Below, piece by piece: positions 1 to 6,367 of a DNA stretch of 22,623 bases. Location of the stretch: contig JANNOG010000027.1 in the NCBI GenBank assembly GCA_031398915.1, positions 1 to 22,623 of the forward strand. The letters run 5' to 3'. This DNA comes from JANNOG01 sp031398915 (lineage in GTDB: Bacteria > Actinomycetota > Actinomycetes > Actinomycetales > JBBAYJ01). A model generated the notes under the pieces. The model saw only the letters and a list, made by a program, of their open reading frames with translations, was not told the origin of the DNA and made no database searches. How positions within the stretch are numbered: position 1 is the first letter of the stretch; every line of letters begins with the position of its first letter. Position numbers and translations under genes: made by a program.

Positions 1-305
1 CGATTACCAACGCGTCTAAATTACGTGCAGTGTCAGCGCACATCCGCGAGGGCCGCGGGCCTGTCGTTGTTGCTCCTGATCGGATCCGGTCCTGGCTGGT
101 CGGGGTCAATGACACCCGGCTCGCACTTGGTTCTGTGCTGAGGATCGAGCAGGACGATGACCTGATGGCCGAGGTGGACGATTTCCTGGCCGACGACGTG
201 ATGTCGTCGGGGGAGAGCGAGCACACCATGCGGGCCTATCGGATCGTCGTGTACGACATCCTCAGCGACATTCTGGAACGGATCGTCACAACTATTTCGC
301 GGTGA
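1..305 (+). CDS. DUF2017 family protein, C-terminal fragment (5' end outside window)
   Basis: The frame is open from the window edge (first full codon at base 3) to TGA at 303-305, so only about the last 100 residues are present. A GTG at base 30 is probably an internal valine. The fragment has the DUF2017 tail: a W-L-x-x-V-N-D-T-R-L-A-L-G block, then an acidic stretch (EQDDD) and a final helix (YDILSDILERIV). DUF2017 proteins are uncharacterised and normally sit just after clpS and before the M67 peptidase in Mycobacteriales. The following mec-cysO-cysM genes support that placement. The next gene converges on it with only 13 bp between the two stop codons. The family call rests on the tail motif and synteny; function is unknown. 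Confidence 0.75.
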   Translation, partial: ITNASKLRAVSAHIREGRGPVVVAPDRIRSWLVGVNDTRLALGSVLRIEQDDDLMAEVDDFLADDVMSSGESEHTMRAYRIVVYDILSDILERIVTTISR

Positions 306-318
306 CTGGTACGGCCTA

Positions 319-1167
319 CTACTGAGTCTTCGCCGCGACCAGGGTCTTGCCGTCGACCTCTTCGATCAGCTTGAGGGTGGTCGGGTCGTGCTCGTCGGCG
401 TAGGCGGGGCTGTCGTACGCGCTCTTCAGCCGCGCGATGCGGAAGATGATGAGAGCGAAGAAGGCCTTGGCCAGGATGTCGGCGACCGAGTACCCCACCT
501 CGCGGGCAACGAAGGCGTTCGCACCCTCGATGTTCAGCACGGGGAGGAGGTAGGCGATCGGGTAGACGCCCCAGGTACCGATGAGCAGCAGTCGCAGGTT
601 GCGAACCGTGACGGCAACCTCCTTGGGCTGCGTCTTGAGGGACTTGCCCAGCTCGACGAACAGTACGTACAGGATGTAGATGAAGGGGATGGTCGACAGG
701 GCGCCCCAGATCATCTTGGTCGCGATGTCGGACGAGATCTCGCCGGGGTAGCCCAGGACGATCATCAGAGCCGCAGCGGGTACCAGGCGAATGAGCAGGC
801 TGCCCTGTACCTTGCGGGCCAACGCCAGGACGGCGATGGTTTCGAGCAGCAGCAGCGGGACGGTCAGCAGCCAGTCCACGTAGCGGTAGGCGACGTTGAA
901 CGACACGCCCTCGGCGAGGGTGTAGACGCCCACGCCACCCGGATCGGTGTTGATGTACGCCTCTTTGAACGAGTCGAAGATCCGGAAGTAGTGGTACGCG
1001 GCGATACCGCACACCACGGCGGACACGACGATGGCGGCCCGGTACTTGGGCAGCACGCGGTTCAGGCTGACGAGCAGGAACGCGACCGTGAACAGCTGGG
1101 AAGCGATGACGAGCGATAGAACGTTGTAGACGGTGTCGAACTGAGACTGACTGAGTTCGGAGACCAC
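319..1167 (-). CDS. Xanthorhodopsin/Gloeobacter-type proton-pumping rhodopsin
   Basis: A light-driven outward H+ pump of the cytoplasmic membrane that binds retinal; 282 residues with seven hydrophobic helices. Helix C reads RYVDWLLTVPLLLLE: D98 (proton acceptor), T102 and E109 (proton donor), the DTE set of proteorhodopsin-like pumps. L106 sits at the colour-tuning site and suggests green absorption. Helix G holds the retinal lysine K234 (DILAK), and H59 in AYHYFRIF is the usual partner of the acceptor. Helix E has IWGALSTIPF; G155 matches the glycine of Gloeobacter rhodopsin that opens a window to a carotenoid antenna. I chose GTG at 1167 because GGAGGAG lies 6 nt upstream; an in-frame GTG at 1182 would start inside that ribosome site. 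No retinal or carotenoid synthesis gene flanks it. Homologous loci normally lack a rhodopsin here, so it looks inserted. Confidence 0.95.
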   Translation of the reverse strand: MVSELSQSQFDTVYNVLSLVIASQLFTVAFLLVSLNRVLPKYRAAIVVSAVVCGIAAYHYFRIFDSFKEAYINTDPGGVGVYTLAEGVSFNVAYRYVDWLLTVPLLLLETIAVLALARKVQGSLLIRLVPAAALMIVLGYPGEISSDIATKMIWGALSTIPFIYILYVLFVELGKSLKTQPKEVAVTVRNLRLLLIGTWGVYPIAYLLPVLNIEGANAFVAREVGYSVADILAKAFFALIIFRIARLKSAYDSPAYADEHDPTTLKLIEEVDGKTLVAAKTQ

Positions 1168-1214
1168 TGGTAGCTCCTCCACGACGGTGTGTTTCGTCCG
1201 TCTCGTGACGGACC

Positions 1215-1240
1215 GGGCTCAGCAAACTCTCAGTGAGCCC
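1215..1240 (-). promoter_or_regulatory. Stem-loop in the presumed rhodopsin leader
   Basis: A perfect 7-bp inverted repeat, GGGCTCA (1215-1221) and TGAGCCC (1234-1240), encloses a 12-nt loop. It lies about 48 nt upstream of the GTG start of the rhodopsin gene. It could fold in the rhodopsin 5' untranslated region or be a protein site. No U-tract follows on either strand, so a simple terminator is unlikely. Confidence 0.45.
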
Positions 1241-1252
1241 GGCGTGCAAGCC

Positions 1253-1285
1253 GTGAACAACCTACGGCGCGATTGAGTTGTTCAC
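1253..1285. promoter_or_regulatory. Candidate operator between rhodopsin and mec
   Basis: A perfect 9-bp inverted repeat, GTGAACAAC (1253-1261) and GTTGTTCAC (1277-1285), with a 15-nt spacer. Arm centres are 24 bp apart, a little over two helical turns. The right arm overlaps the expected -35 position of the mec promoter. The left arm overlaps a possible minus-strand -10 (TAGGTT, 1264-1259). Its placement suggests a regulator controlling one or both divergent genes. Which regulator binds is unknown. Confidence 0.5.
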
Positions 1286-1299
1286 AGGTTTCTCACACC

Positions 1300-1305
1300 T
1301 ACCCT
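1300..1305 (+). promoter_or_regulatory. -10 box of a leaderless mec transcript
   Basis: TACCCT (TANNNT type) ends 6 nt before the ATG at 1312, so transcription would begin at or next to the start codon. No Shine-Dalgarno sequence precedes that ATG. TTGTTC at 1278-1283 is a possible -35 with a 16-bp spacer. Confidence 0.5.
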
Positions 1306-1311
1306 GAACGT

Positions 1312-1734
1312 ATGCTTATGGTCACTTCTGCCCTGGTCGCAGCCATCTGGGCGCACGCCCGACGCGATCATCCCGACGAGGCATGTGGGGTCCTCGCCGG
1401 ACCCGCGGACGGTGATCGTCCCGTCCGACATATCCCCATGCTCAATGCCGCCCGTTCACCGAGCTTCTACGAGTTCGACTCGGCAGACCTCCTCGCGCTG
1501 TATCGCGACCTCGACGACCGCGGCGAGGTGCCGACCGTCGTCTATCACTCGCACACCGCCACCGAGGCCTACCCGTCGCGCACCGACATCGCTCTCGCGA
1601 GCGAGCCCGATGCGCACTACGTCCTGGTGTCGACCCGGGGTCCGTCGGACGACGAATTTCGGTCCTATCGCATCGTCGACGGCATCGTCACCGAAGAAGA
1701 GGTCCGGGTCACCGACCAGCCGCGGGTGGAATAG
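1312..1734 (+). CDS. mec: M67 (JAMM) metallopeptidase Mec, CysO-cysteine peptidase
   Basis: A zinc peptidase of 140 residues that in M. tuberculosis (Rv1334) releases cysteine from the C-terminus of the carrier protein CysO. The JAMM site is complete: E23 in HPDEACGVLAG, then H79-S-H81, seven residues, S89 and D92 in YHSHTATEAYPSRTD. The segments AHYVLVSTR and RSYRIVDG also match the Mec family closely. ATG 1312 is chosen because a TANNNT box ends 6 nt upstream. A second ATG at 1318 is possible, and an upstream GTG at 1273 would run through the presumed promoter. It is followed at once by cysO and cysM, which supports the cysteine-pathway role. Family identity is near certain; substrate is inferred from synteny. 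Confidence 0.94.
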   Translation: MLMVTSALVAAIWAHARRDHPDEACGVLAGPADGDRPVRHIPMLNAARSPSFYEFDSADLLALYRDLDDRGEVPTVVYHSHTATEAYPSRTDIALASEPDAHYVLVSTRGPSDDEFRSYRIVDGIVTEEEVRVTDQPRVE

Positions 1735-1763
1735 CCGCGGGCGCGACGGCGGTTGCAGCGGAC

Positions 1764-2036
1764 ATGACCGTGAGCGTTCGGATCCCGACCATCCTGCGCG
1801 GCCACACCGACGGTGCCAAGACCGTGCCGGGCGAGGGCGCCACGCTCGGCGACCTCCTGGCGGACCTGGACTCACGACACGCGGGCCTCAGTGATCGGAT
1901 CGTCGAGAACGGCGCCCTGCGGCGGTACGTGAACGTCTACGTCGACGACTCCGACGTCCGGTTCACCGGAGGTCTGGACACCCCGCTTTCCGAGGGTGCC
2001 TCGGTGACGATCCTGCCCGCCGTCGCGGGCGGCTGA
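1764..2036 (+). CDS. cysO: Sulfur-carrier protein CysO (MoaD/ThiS-like)
   Basis: A small ubiquitin-fold sulfur carrier of 90 residues. Its C-terminal glycine is made a thiocarboxylate and donates sulfur to CysM, giving CysO-cysteine that Mec then cleaves. Visible features are the N-terminal VSVRIPTILRGHT strand, the VNVYVDDSDVRF core and the C-terminal SVTILPAVAGG, ending in the diagnostic Gly-Gly. Length and tail match M. tuberculosis CysO (Rv1335). It starts 29 bp after mec and ends 7 bp before cysM, so all three are probably co-transcribed. The activating enzyme (MoeZ in mycobacteria) is not in this window. Confidence 0.95.
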   Translation: MTVSVRIPTILRGHTDGAKTVPGEGATLGDLLADLDSRHAGLSDRIVENGALRRYVNVYVDDSDVRFTGGLDTPLSEGASVTILPAVAGG

Positions 2037-2043
2037 GTCGCAG

Positions 2044-2985
2044 GTGCGTGCCGAATCACTGCTGGACACCGTCGGTGGTACCCCGCTGGTGCGGCTGTCC
2101 GCCCTGTGGCCGGGCGAGGAGGTCCGGCTGTGGGCCAAACTGGAGGACCGGAACCCGACGGGATCGATCAAGGACCGGGCGGCCATCGCCATGATCGCCG
2201 CAGCCGAGGCCGATGGCGTCCTGTCACCCGGGGCCACCCTCATCGAGCCCACCAGCGGGAACACCGGGATATCGCTGGCGATGGCTGCAAGGCGGCTCGG
2301 CTATCGGCTGATCTGTGTGATGCCCGAGAACGTGTCGCGCGAACGAGTGTCCGTGCTGACCCTGTTCGGTGCCGAGGTGAGGTTCTCGCCCGCCGCCGGC
2401 GGCAGTAACGAGGCGGTGCGGGTGGCCCGGGCGCTGGCGGTGGACAATCCCGACTGGGTGATGCTCGACCAGTACTCGAACCCTGCCAACGCCCGCGCCC
2501 ACTACGAGACGACCGGTCCCGAGATCCTCGCCGACCTGCCCGAGATCACCCACTTCGTCGCTGGTCTGGGGACCACCGGGACGTTGATGGGTGCCGGTCG
2601 CTTCCTCGGCGAGCACGGCGTCCAGATCATCGCCGCAGAGCCCAGGTACGGCGAACTGGTCTACGGGCTGCGCAATCTCGACGAGGGATTCGTGCCCGAG
2701 CTGTACGACGAGACCGTGCTGACCCGCCGCTACTCGGTCGCAGCGCGTGACGCCGTCAGGCGGGTGCGCGAGCTGCTCGCTGCCGAGGGCATCTGGGCCG
2801 GCGTGTCGACGGGGGGCATCCTGCATGCCGCGCTGGCCATCGCCACGGCCGAGGCCGCCGCCGGTCGACGAGCCGACATCGCATTCATCGTCTGCGACGG
2901 CGGCTGGAAGTACCTGTCCACCGGCGCCTTCGACGGGGACCTGGACGACGCCGAGGAGGCGCTCGACGGTCAGCTCTGGGCCTGA
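2044..2985 (+). CDS. cysM: Cysteine synthase CysM (CysO-thiocarboxylate dependent)
   Basis: A PLP-dependent fold-type II enzyme of 313 residues. Mycobacterial CysM uses O-phosphoserine and CysO thiocarboxylate to build cysteine, a route resistant to oxidative stress. K43 in the LEDRNPTGSIKDR block binds PLP; TSGNTGIS at 70-77 binds the substrate carboxylate; GLGTTGTLMG binds the PLP phosphate. The C-terminus (DAEEALDGQLWA) closely matches mycobacterial CysM, not O-acetylserine sulfhydrylase CysK. The start is GTG at 2044, 7 bp after cysO. In M. tuberculosis a rhomboid protease gene follows cysM; here murI follows after 20 bp and no rhomboid gene is present. O-phosphoserine use is inferred from family and operon. 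Confidence 0.95.
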   Translation: MRAESLLDTVGGTPLVRLSALWPGEEVRLWAKLEDRNPTGSIKDRAAIAMIAAAEADGVLSPGATLIEPTSGNTGISLAMAARRLGYRLICVMPENVSRERVSVLTLFGAEVRFSPAAGGSNEAVRVARALAVDNPDWVMLDQYSNPANARAHYETTGPEILADLPEITHFVAGLGTTGTLMGAGRFLGEHGVQIIAAEPRYGELVYGLRNLDEGFVPELYDETVLTRRYSVAARDAVRRVRELLAAEGIWAGVSTGGILHAALAIATAEAAAGRRADIAFIVCDGGWKYLSTGAFDGDLDDAEEALDGQLWA

Positions 2986-2992
2986 GGCGGAT

Positions 2993-2998
2993 TACCCT
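2993..2998 (+). promoter_or_regulatory. -10 box of a leaderless murI transcript
   Basis: TACCCT lies 7 nt before the GTG start at 3006 in the 20-bp gap after cysM, and no Shine-Dalgarno sequence is present there. This suggests that murI has its own promoter in addition to read-through from cysM. Confidence 0.45.
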
Positions 2999-3005
2999 CG
3001 GGCTT

Positions 3006-3818
3006 GTGCCGGTGATCGACCCGACCGCCCCGATCGGGATGTTCGACTCCGGCGTGGGCGGATTGACCGTCGCTCGCGCGGTCCTCGACCAGTTGCCGCA
3101 CGAGGCAGTCCATTACATAGGTGACACCGCTCGCACGCCCTACGGGCCACGCCCGATCGCCGAGGTCCGCCGCTTCGCCCTCGAGGTGATGGACGGTCTG
3201 GTGGACTCGGGCGTCAAGATGATCGTGATCGCGTGCAACACCGCCTCCGCGGCCGTCCTGCGCGACGCCCGCGAGCGCTACGCCGTGCCCGTCATCGAGG
3301 TCATCCAGCCGGCCGTACGTCGGGCGGTGGCCGCGACTCGCAACGATCGGGTGGGTGTCATCGCCACCGAGACCACTGTGGGGTCGCGCGCCTACGAGGA
3401 CGCCTTCGCTGCGGCCACGCACCTGCGGCTGGTGGTGCGAGCCTGCCCGCGATTCGTCGAGTTCGTCGAGGCGGGGGTGACCGGTGGCGAGGAGCTGCTG
3501 GCGACCGCGGCCGAGTACCTGGCGCCGGTGCGCGACGCAGGGGTCGACACCCTGGTGCTCGGGTGCACCCACTACCCGCTACTGACCGGCGTGATCTCCT
3601 ACGTGATGGGGGACGTCGGGTTGGTCTCCAGCGCGGAGGAGACGGCCAAGGACGTCTACCGGACACTGGTCAGTCACGGCCTCGACCGACCCGACGAGGC
3701 GCGGGCGCCGGCCCATCGCTTCGAGGCGACCGGCGACGCCGCCTCCTTCGACGGTTTGGCCCGGCGCTTCCTCGGCCCTGTCGTCAACGCCACGCTGGCG
3801 GGCGGAGGGGTCGCATGA
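3006..3818 (+). CDS. murI: Glutamate racemase
   Basis: Converts L-glutamate to D-glutamate for peptidoglycan in the cytoplasm, without a cofactor. The 270 residues carry all family blocks: FDSGVGGLTV at 13-22 with the D14/S15 pair, YIGDTARTPYG near 37-47, IACNTAS with catalytic C77, and GCTHYPLL with catalytic C187. Length matches the usual 265-275. The GTG start at 3006 is supported by a TANNNT box 7 nt upstream. Its stop overlaps the next ATG (ATGA), which implies translational coupling to the phosphodiesterase-like gene. This order (murI then a metallo-beta-lactamase) is conserved in Mycobacteriales. Both cysteines are intact, so it should be active. Confidence 0.97.
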   Translation: MPVIDPTAPIGMFDSGVGGLTVARAVLDQLPHEAVHYIGDTARTPYGPRPIAEVRRFALEVMDGLVDSGVKMIVIACNTASAAVLRDARERYAVPVIEVIQPAVRRAVAATRNDRVGVIATETTVGSRAYEDAFAAATHLRLVVRACPRFVEFVEAGVTGGEELLATAAEYLAPVRDAGVDTLVLGCTHYPLLTGVISYVMGDVGLVSSAEETAKDVYRTLVSHGLDRPDEARAPAHRFEATGDAASFDGLARRFLGPVVNATLAGGGVA

Positions 3819-4624
3819 GGCTGACGATCGTCGGTTGCTCGGGGTCGCTGCCCGGCCCCGAGTCGGCGGCATCGTGCTATCTGGTCGAGGCGCCCGATGC
3901 GACCGGACGGGTCTGGCGGGTGCTGCTCGATCTGGGTAGCGGGGCCTTCGGACCGCTGCACCGCCACGGCGATCCGCGCGCGATCGATGCCGTGCTGCTC
4001 AGTCACCTGCACCCCGACCACTGCCTGGATCTGACCGCGCTCTACGTGTCCTTGCGCTACGCGCCCGGAGATCGCGTCCCCGGGCCGGTGGCGGTGTGGG
4101 GCCCCGCCGGTGTGGCCGAGCGGATTCACCGGGCCCACGATCCGTTGTCGGCTGACCACGGCGTCTCTGACCTGGAGGACTACCTGGCCTTCGCGCAGTG
4201 GCAACCCGGCCGGGCGGTGACCCTGGGCCCGCTGACGGTGATGGCCGAACCGGTACGGCACCCGGTCGAGGCATACGGCCTTCGCCTGACGTGGCACCCA
4301 CCGGACGGGGCGCCCGAGGTGGTCCTCGGTTACAGCGGGGACACCGACGAGTGTGACGGTCTGGACGACGTGGCCGTGGGCGCCGACGTCCTGCTGTGCG
4401 AGGCGGCCTGCGCCGAGGACGCGCCCGTCGCCGGCGTGCACCTGACCGGCCGACAGGCCGGCCGCGCCGCTGCCCGAGGTGGCGTGGGTCGCCTCGTCCT
4501 GACCCACGTCCCGCCCTGGAACGACCCGATGCAGACGCTGGCCGGCGCGGCCGGGGAGTACTCCGGTCCGATCGACCTCGCGCACCCCGGCATGGTCCTC
4601 CAGCTGGGATCCTCGGACACATGA
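3815..4624 (+). CDS. Metallo-beta-lactamase fold hydrolase, Rv1339-like cyclic nucleotide phosphodiesterase
   Basis: A 269-residue cytoplasmic metallohydrolase. The metal site is plain: H64-L-H66-P-D68-H69 in LLSHLHPDH, a later histidine in EPVRHPVEAYGLRL, the aspartate of YSGDT, and a last histidine in LVLTHVPPW. The overall form resembles RNase Z-like phosphodiesterases. The M. tuberculosis protein in the same position, Rv1339, has been reported to hydrolyse cAMP, so the same activity is likely but not shown by sequence alone. The ATG at 3815 overlaps the murI stop and follows a GGAGGGG ribosome site. Its own stop overlaps the next ATG. An upstream extension in this frame is only a shadow of murI. 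Confidence 0.88.
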   Translation: MRLTIVGCSGSLPGPESAASCYLVEAPDATGRVWRVLLDLGSGAFGPLHRHGDPRAIDAVLLSHLHPDHCLDLTALYVSLRYAPGDRVPGPVAVWGPAGVAERIHRAHDPLSADHGVSDLEDYLAFAQWQPGRAVTLGPLTVMAEPVRHPVEAYGLRLTWHPPDGAPEVVLGYSGDTDECDGLDDVAVGADVLLCEAACAEDAPVAGVHLTGRQAGRAAARGGVGRLVLTHVPPWNDPMQTLAGAAGEYSGPIDLAHPGMVLQLGSSDT

Positions 4625-5274
4625 CGCCTCGGACCACTGCGACCCGGTTGCGCGAGAAGGTGACCTACGACGAGGCCGTCGCCCACGCCATCCTGGACGA
4701 GGCGCTGGTGTGCCACGTGGGATTCGTCGTGGACGGCTCGCCACGGGTGTTGCCGACCATTCACGCGCGAGCCGGCTCGACCCTGTACCTCCACGGGTCC
4801 ACCGGAACTCCGCTGCTGAGACTGGTCGACCCGGTCGACGGGGGGATCGAGATATGCGTGACGGTCACCCTGCTGGACGGCCTCGTCCTGGCCCGCAGCC
4901 AGTTCGAGAGCTCCATGAACTACCGCAGCGTGGTCGTCCACGGTCGGGGACACCTGGTCACCGACCACGCCGAGCGCGAGGTGGCGCTGCACCGCATCGT
5001 CGAGCACGTCTCGCCCGGTCGCTCGGCCACCAGCCGGGCGGGCAACGCCCGCGAGCTCGCCGCCACCGCGGTACTGCGGCTCGACCTGGTCGAGTTCTCG
5101 GTCAAGGTGTCGACGGGCGAACCCGAAGACGCCCCCTCGGACGTGACGGGGCCGCACTGGGCCGGGGTCGTCCCGGTGGCGCTCCGGTTCGGCGCGCCGA
5201 TCCCCGCCGGCGATCTGGCGACCGGAATCGAGCTTCCCGACCACCTGCTCGACTACGCCCGCCCGGGCGCCTGA
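4621..5274 (+). CDS. Pyridoxamine 5'-phosphate oxidase-like flavin-binding protein
   Basis: A 217-residue split-barrel protein of the PPOX/NimA-like superfamily (flavin-nucleotide-binding, COG3467 type). Members bind FMN or coenzyme F420 and reduce small molecules; the substrate here is unknown. Visible blocks are LDEALVCHVGFVVDGSPRVL at 26-45, LYLHGSTGTPLLR near 55-67, and SMNYRSVVVHGRGHLV around 98-113, the usual order of barrel strands. Its ATG overlaps the stop of the preceding gene (ATGA), so it is probably the third translationally coupled gene after murI. It lacks the substrate-binding tail of true PdxH, so vitamin B6 synthesis is unlikely. Its 3' end overlaps the converging broken YjbR-like gene by 22 bp. 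Confidence 0.87.
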   Translation: MTPRTTATRLREKVTYDEAVAHAILDEALVCHVGFVVDGSPRVLPTIHARAGSTLYLHGSTGTPLLRLVDPVDGGIEICVTVTLLDGLVLARSQFESSMNYRSVVVHGRGHLVTDHAEREVALHRIVEHVSPGRSATSRAGNARELAATAVLRLDLVEFSVKVSTGEPEDAPSDVTGPHWAGVVPVALRFGAPIPAGDLATGIELPDHLLDYARPGA

Positions 5275-5651
5275 CGAGAGTCGAGCTCGACGATCATCCG
5301 GTTCAGGGCCACCTGGCGGTAGGACGCATCGAGGAGTTCGGCGACCTCGTCCCAGTCGACGTCACCCGCCGCGAGGTCCAGCGCCAGCCATCCGGACGAC
5401 CCGTAGTACTTCGGTTAGAAGAACCGGGCGTCGGCCACCAATGCCGGTCGCTCGGCCTCGTCGGGCTTGAACAGCAGTGCCGGATCGTCTCGGTAGGCCG
5501 CGCCGTAGACGGCGAACTGTGGCTTCGCGGCGCGAAACGTCGGGCGGCCGTGGGACTCGACCTCGATCGCCTCGGGCAGGGCCAGCGCGATCGGCCGGAT
5601 CAGGTTCAGCAGCGGGTCGTCGTCGTCGTACATCCGCGGATGTGCCACCAC
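5253..5651 (-). pseudogene. YjbR/MmcQ-family gene interrupted by an in-frame stop
   Basis: The N-terminal part (78 codons from GTG 5651) reads as a YjbR/MmcQ-like protein with LPEAIEVESHGRPTFR, FAVYGA and ALLFKPDEAERPAL, and ends ADARFF. The next codon is TAA (5415-5417). The same frame then continues with PKYYGSSGWLALDL, DWDEVAELLDASYRQVAL and NRMIVEL before TAG at 5253-5255. Homologues read through this junction (RFF-x-PKYYG), so one base change removed about 53 C-terminal residues, including the YYG-GW block. There is no frameshift. YjbR proteins are small DNA-binding-like proteins of unclear role. A sequencing error is the main alternative. A second GTG at 5648 lies 6 nt after a TAGCCT box and may be the true start. 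Confidence 0.85.
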
Positions 5652-5671
5652 CCCAGGCTAAGCCCGCCGTG

Positions 5672-6367
5672 CTATCCGCCCGGGCGGGTCATCGCAGGTG
5701 CGACGTAACGCAGGTCACCTGTCCGGTACAGCTGAGCCGGCCGTCCGGGTCCGGCGACCTGGGGGCGACCCACCGGTACCAGCCACCCGGGTACCCCGGT
5801 GACCTTGCGATGGAAGTTGCGCGCGTCGAGTGCCGAGCCCCACACCGCTTCGTACACACCGCGCAGCTGTGACACGGTGAACGGGTCCGGCAGCAGGGCG
5901 GCAGCCAGCGGCGTGTACTCCAGTTTGGCTCGGAGGCGTTCGGCGGCGTCGTCGAGGATTCGCGGGTGATCGAATGCCAGATCGAACCGTTCCGGGTCGG
6001 CCGCGATGTCGTCGTAGGCGCACCATGCCCACGGTTGCGTCACGTCCGGGGTCTGACGCACCAGGGCCAGATAGGCCACGCTGACCACCCGGGTCCTGGG
6101 GTCACGCCCGGGTGAGGCGTAGGTGGCCAACTGCTCGTGGTGGTCGGGCTCAGCCAGGCCCGCCTCGTCGGTGAGGTGACGTACCGCGGCCTCGTCAGGC
6201 TCCTCCTCCGGCCCCACCAGCGCACCCGGCAGTGCCCAGCGTCCGGCGTAGGGCTCCTTCGTGCGACGGCCCAGCAGCACCACCAGACGGGCGTCACGGA
6301 TACCGAGCACGACGACGTCGACAGCGAGTGCGACGGCGAGTGCGGCCCCGGCCCTCATTCTCGTCAC
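5672..6367 (-). CDS. NrtR-like Nudix-domain transcriptional regulator
   Basis: A 231-residue protein with an N-terminal Nudix domain (about 15-145) and a C-terminal winged helix (about 150-222). The Nudix box at 48-71 (GALVGPEEEPDEAAVRHLTD...) is degraded: the usual R-E becomes R-H and E-E becomes D-E, so hydrolysis may be lost and the domain may act as a sensor. The tail blocks DPFTVSQLRGVYEAVWG, LDARNFHRKV and RPAQLYR are typical of NrtR, which controls NAD synthesis and senses ADP-ribose or related ligands. GTG 6367 is chosen because TATCTT (6379-6374) lies 6 nt upstream, giving a leaderless transcript; ATG 6358 is an alternative. It is divergent from the SPFH/NAD-kinase-like pair, its likely target. 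The ligand is unknown. Confidence 0.82.
   Translation of the reverse strand: MTRMRAGAALAVALAVDVVVLGIRDARLVVLLGRRTKEPYAGRWALPGALVGPEEEPDEAAVRHLTDEAGLAEPDHHEQLATYASPGRDPRTRVVSVAYLALVRQTPDVTQPWAWCAYDDIAADPERFDLAFDHPRILDDAAERLRAKLEYTPLAAALLPDPFTVSQLRGVYEAVWGSALDARNFHRKVTGVPGWLVPVGRPQVAGPGRPAQLYRTGDLRYVAPAMTRPGG

Noticed and set aside
388..1119. Plus-strand 243-codon frame opposite the rhodopsin
   Set aside because: Composition is Asp/Gly/Val-rich shadow with no recognisable motif. The rhodopsin on the other strand is unambiguous.
1222..1233. CTGAGA in the loop of the rhodopsin leader hairpin, recalling the THI box of TPP riboswitches
   Set aside because: The rest of the TPP aptamer (notably the ACCTGAT-type block) is absent, and the downstream gene is unrelated to thiamine.
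3233..3814. N-terminal extension of the metallo-beta-lactamase frame through murI
   Set aside because: The extension is Arg/Gly-rich shadow of murI. The ATG at 3815 has a ribosome site and the ATGA overlap.
4330..5244. A 304-codon minus-strand open frame over the phosphodiesterase and PPOX genes
   Set aside because: It is antisense to two well-supported genes, has a Gly/Arg/His-rich composition typical of shadow frames in high-GC DNA, and shows no motifs.
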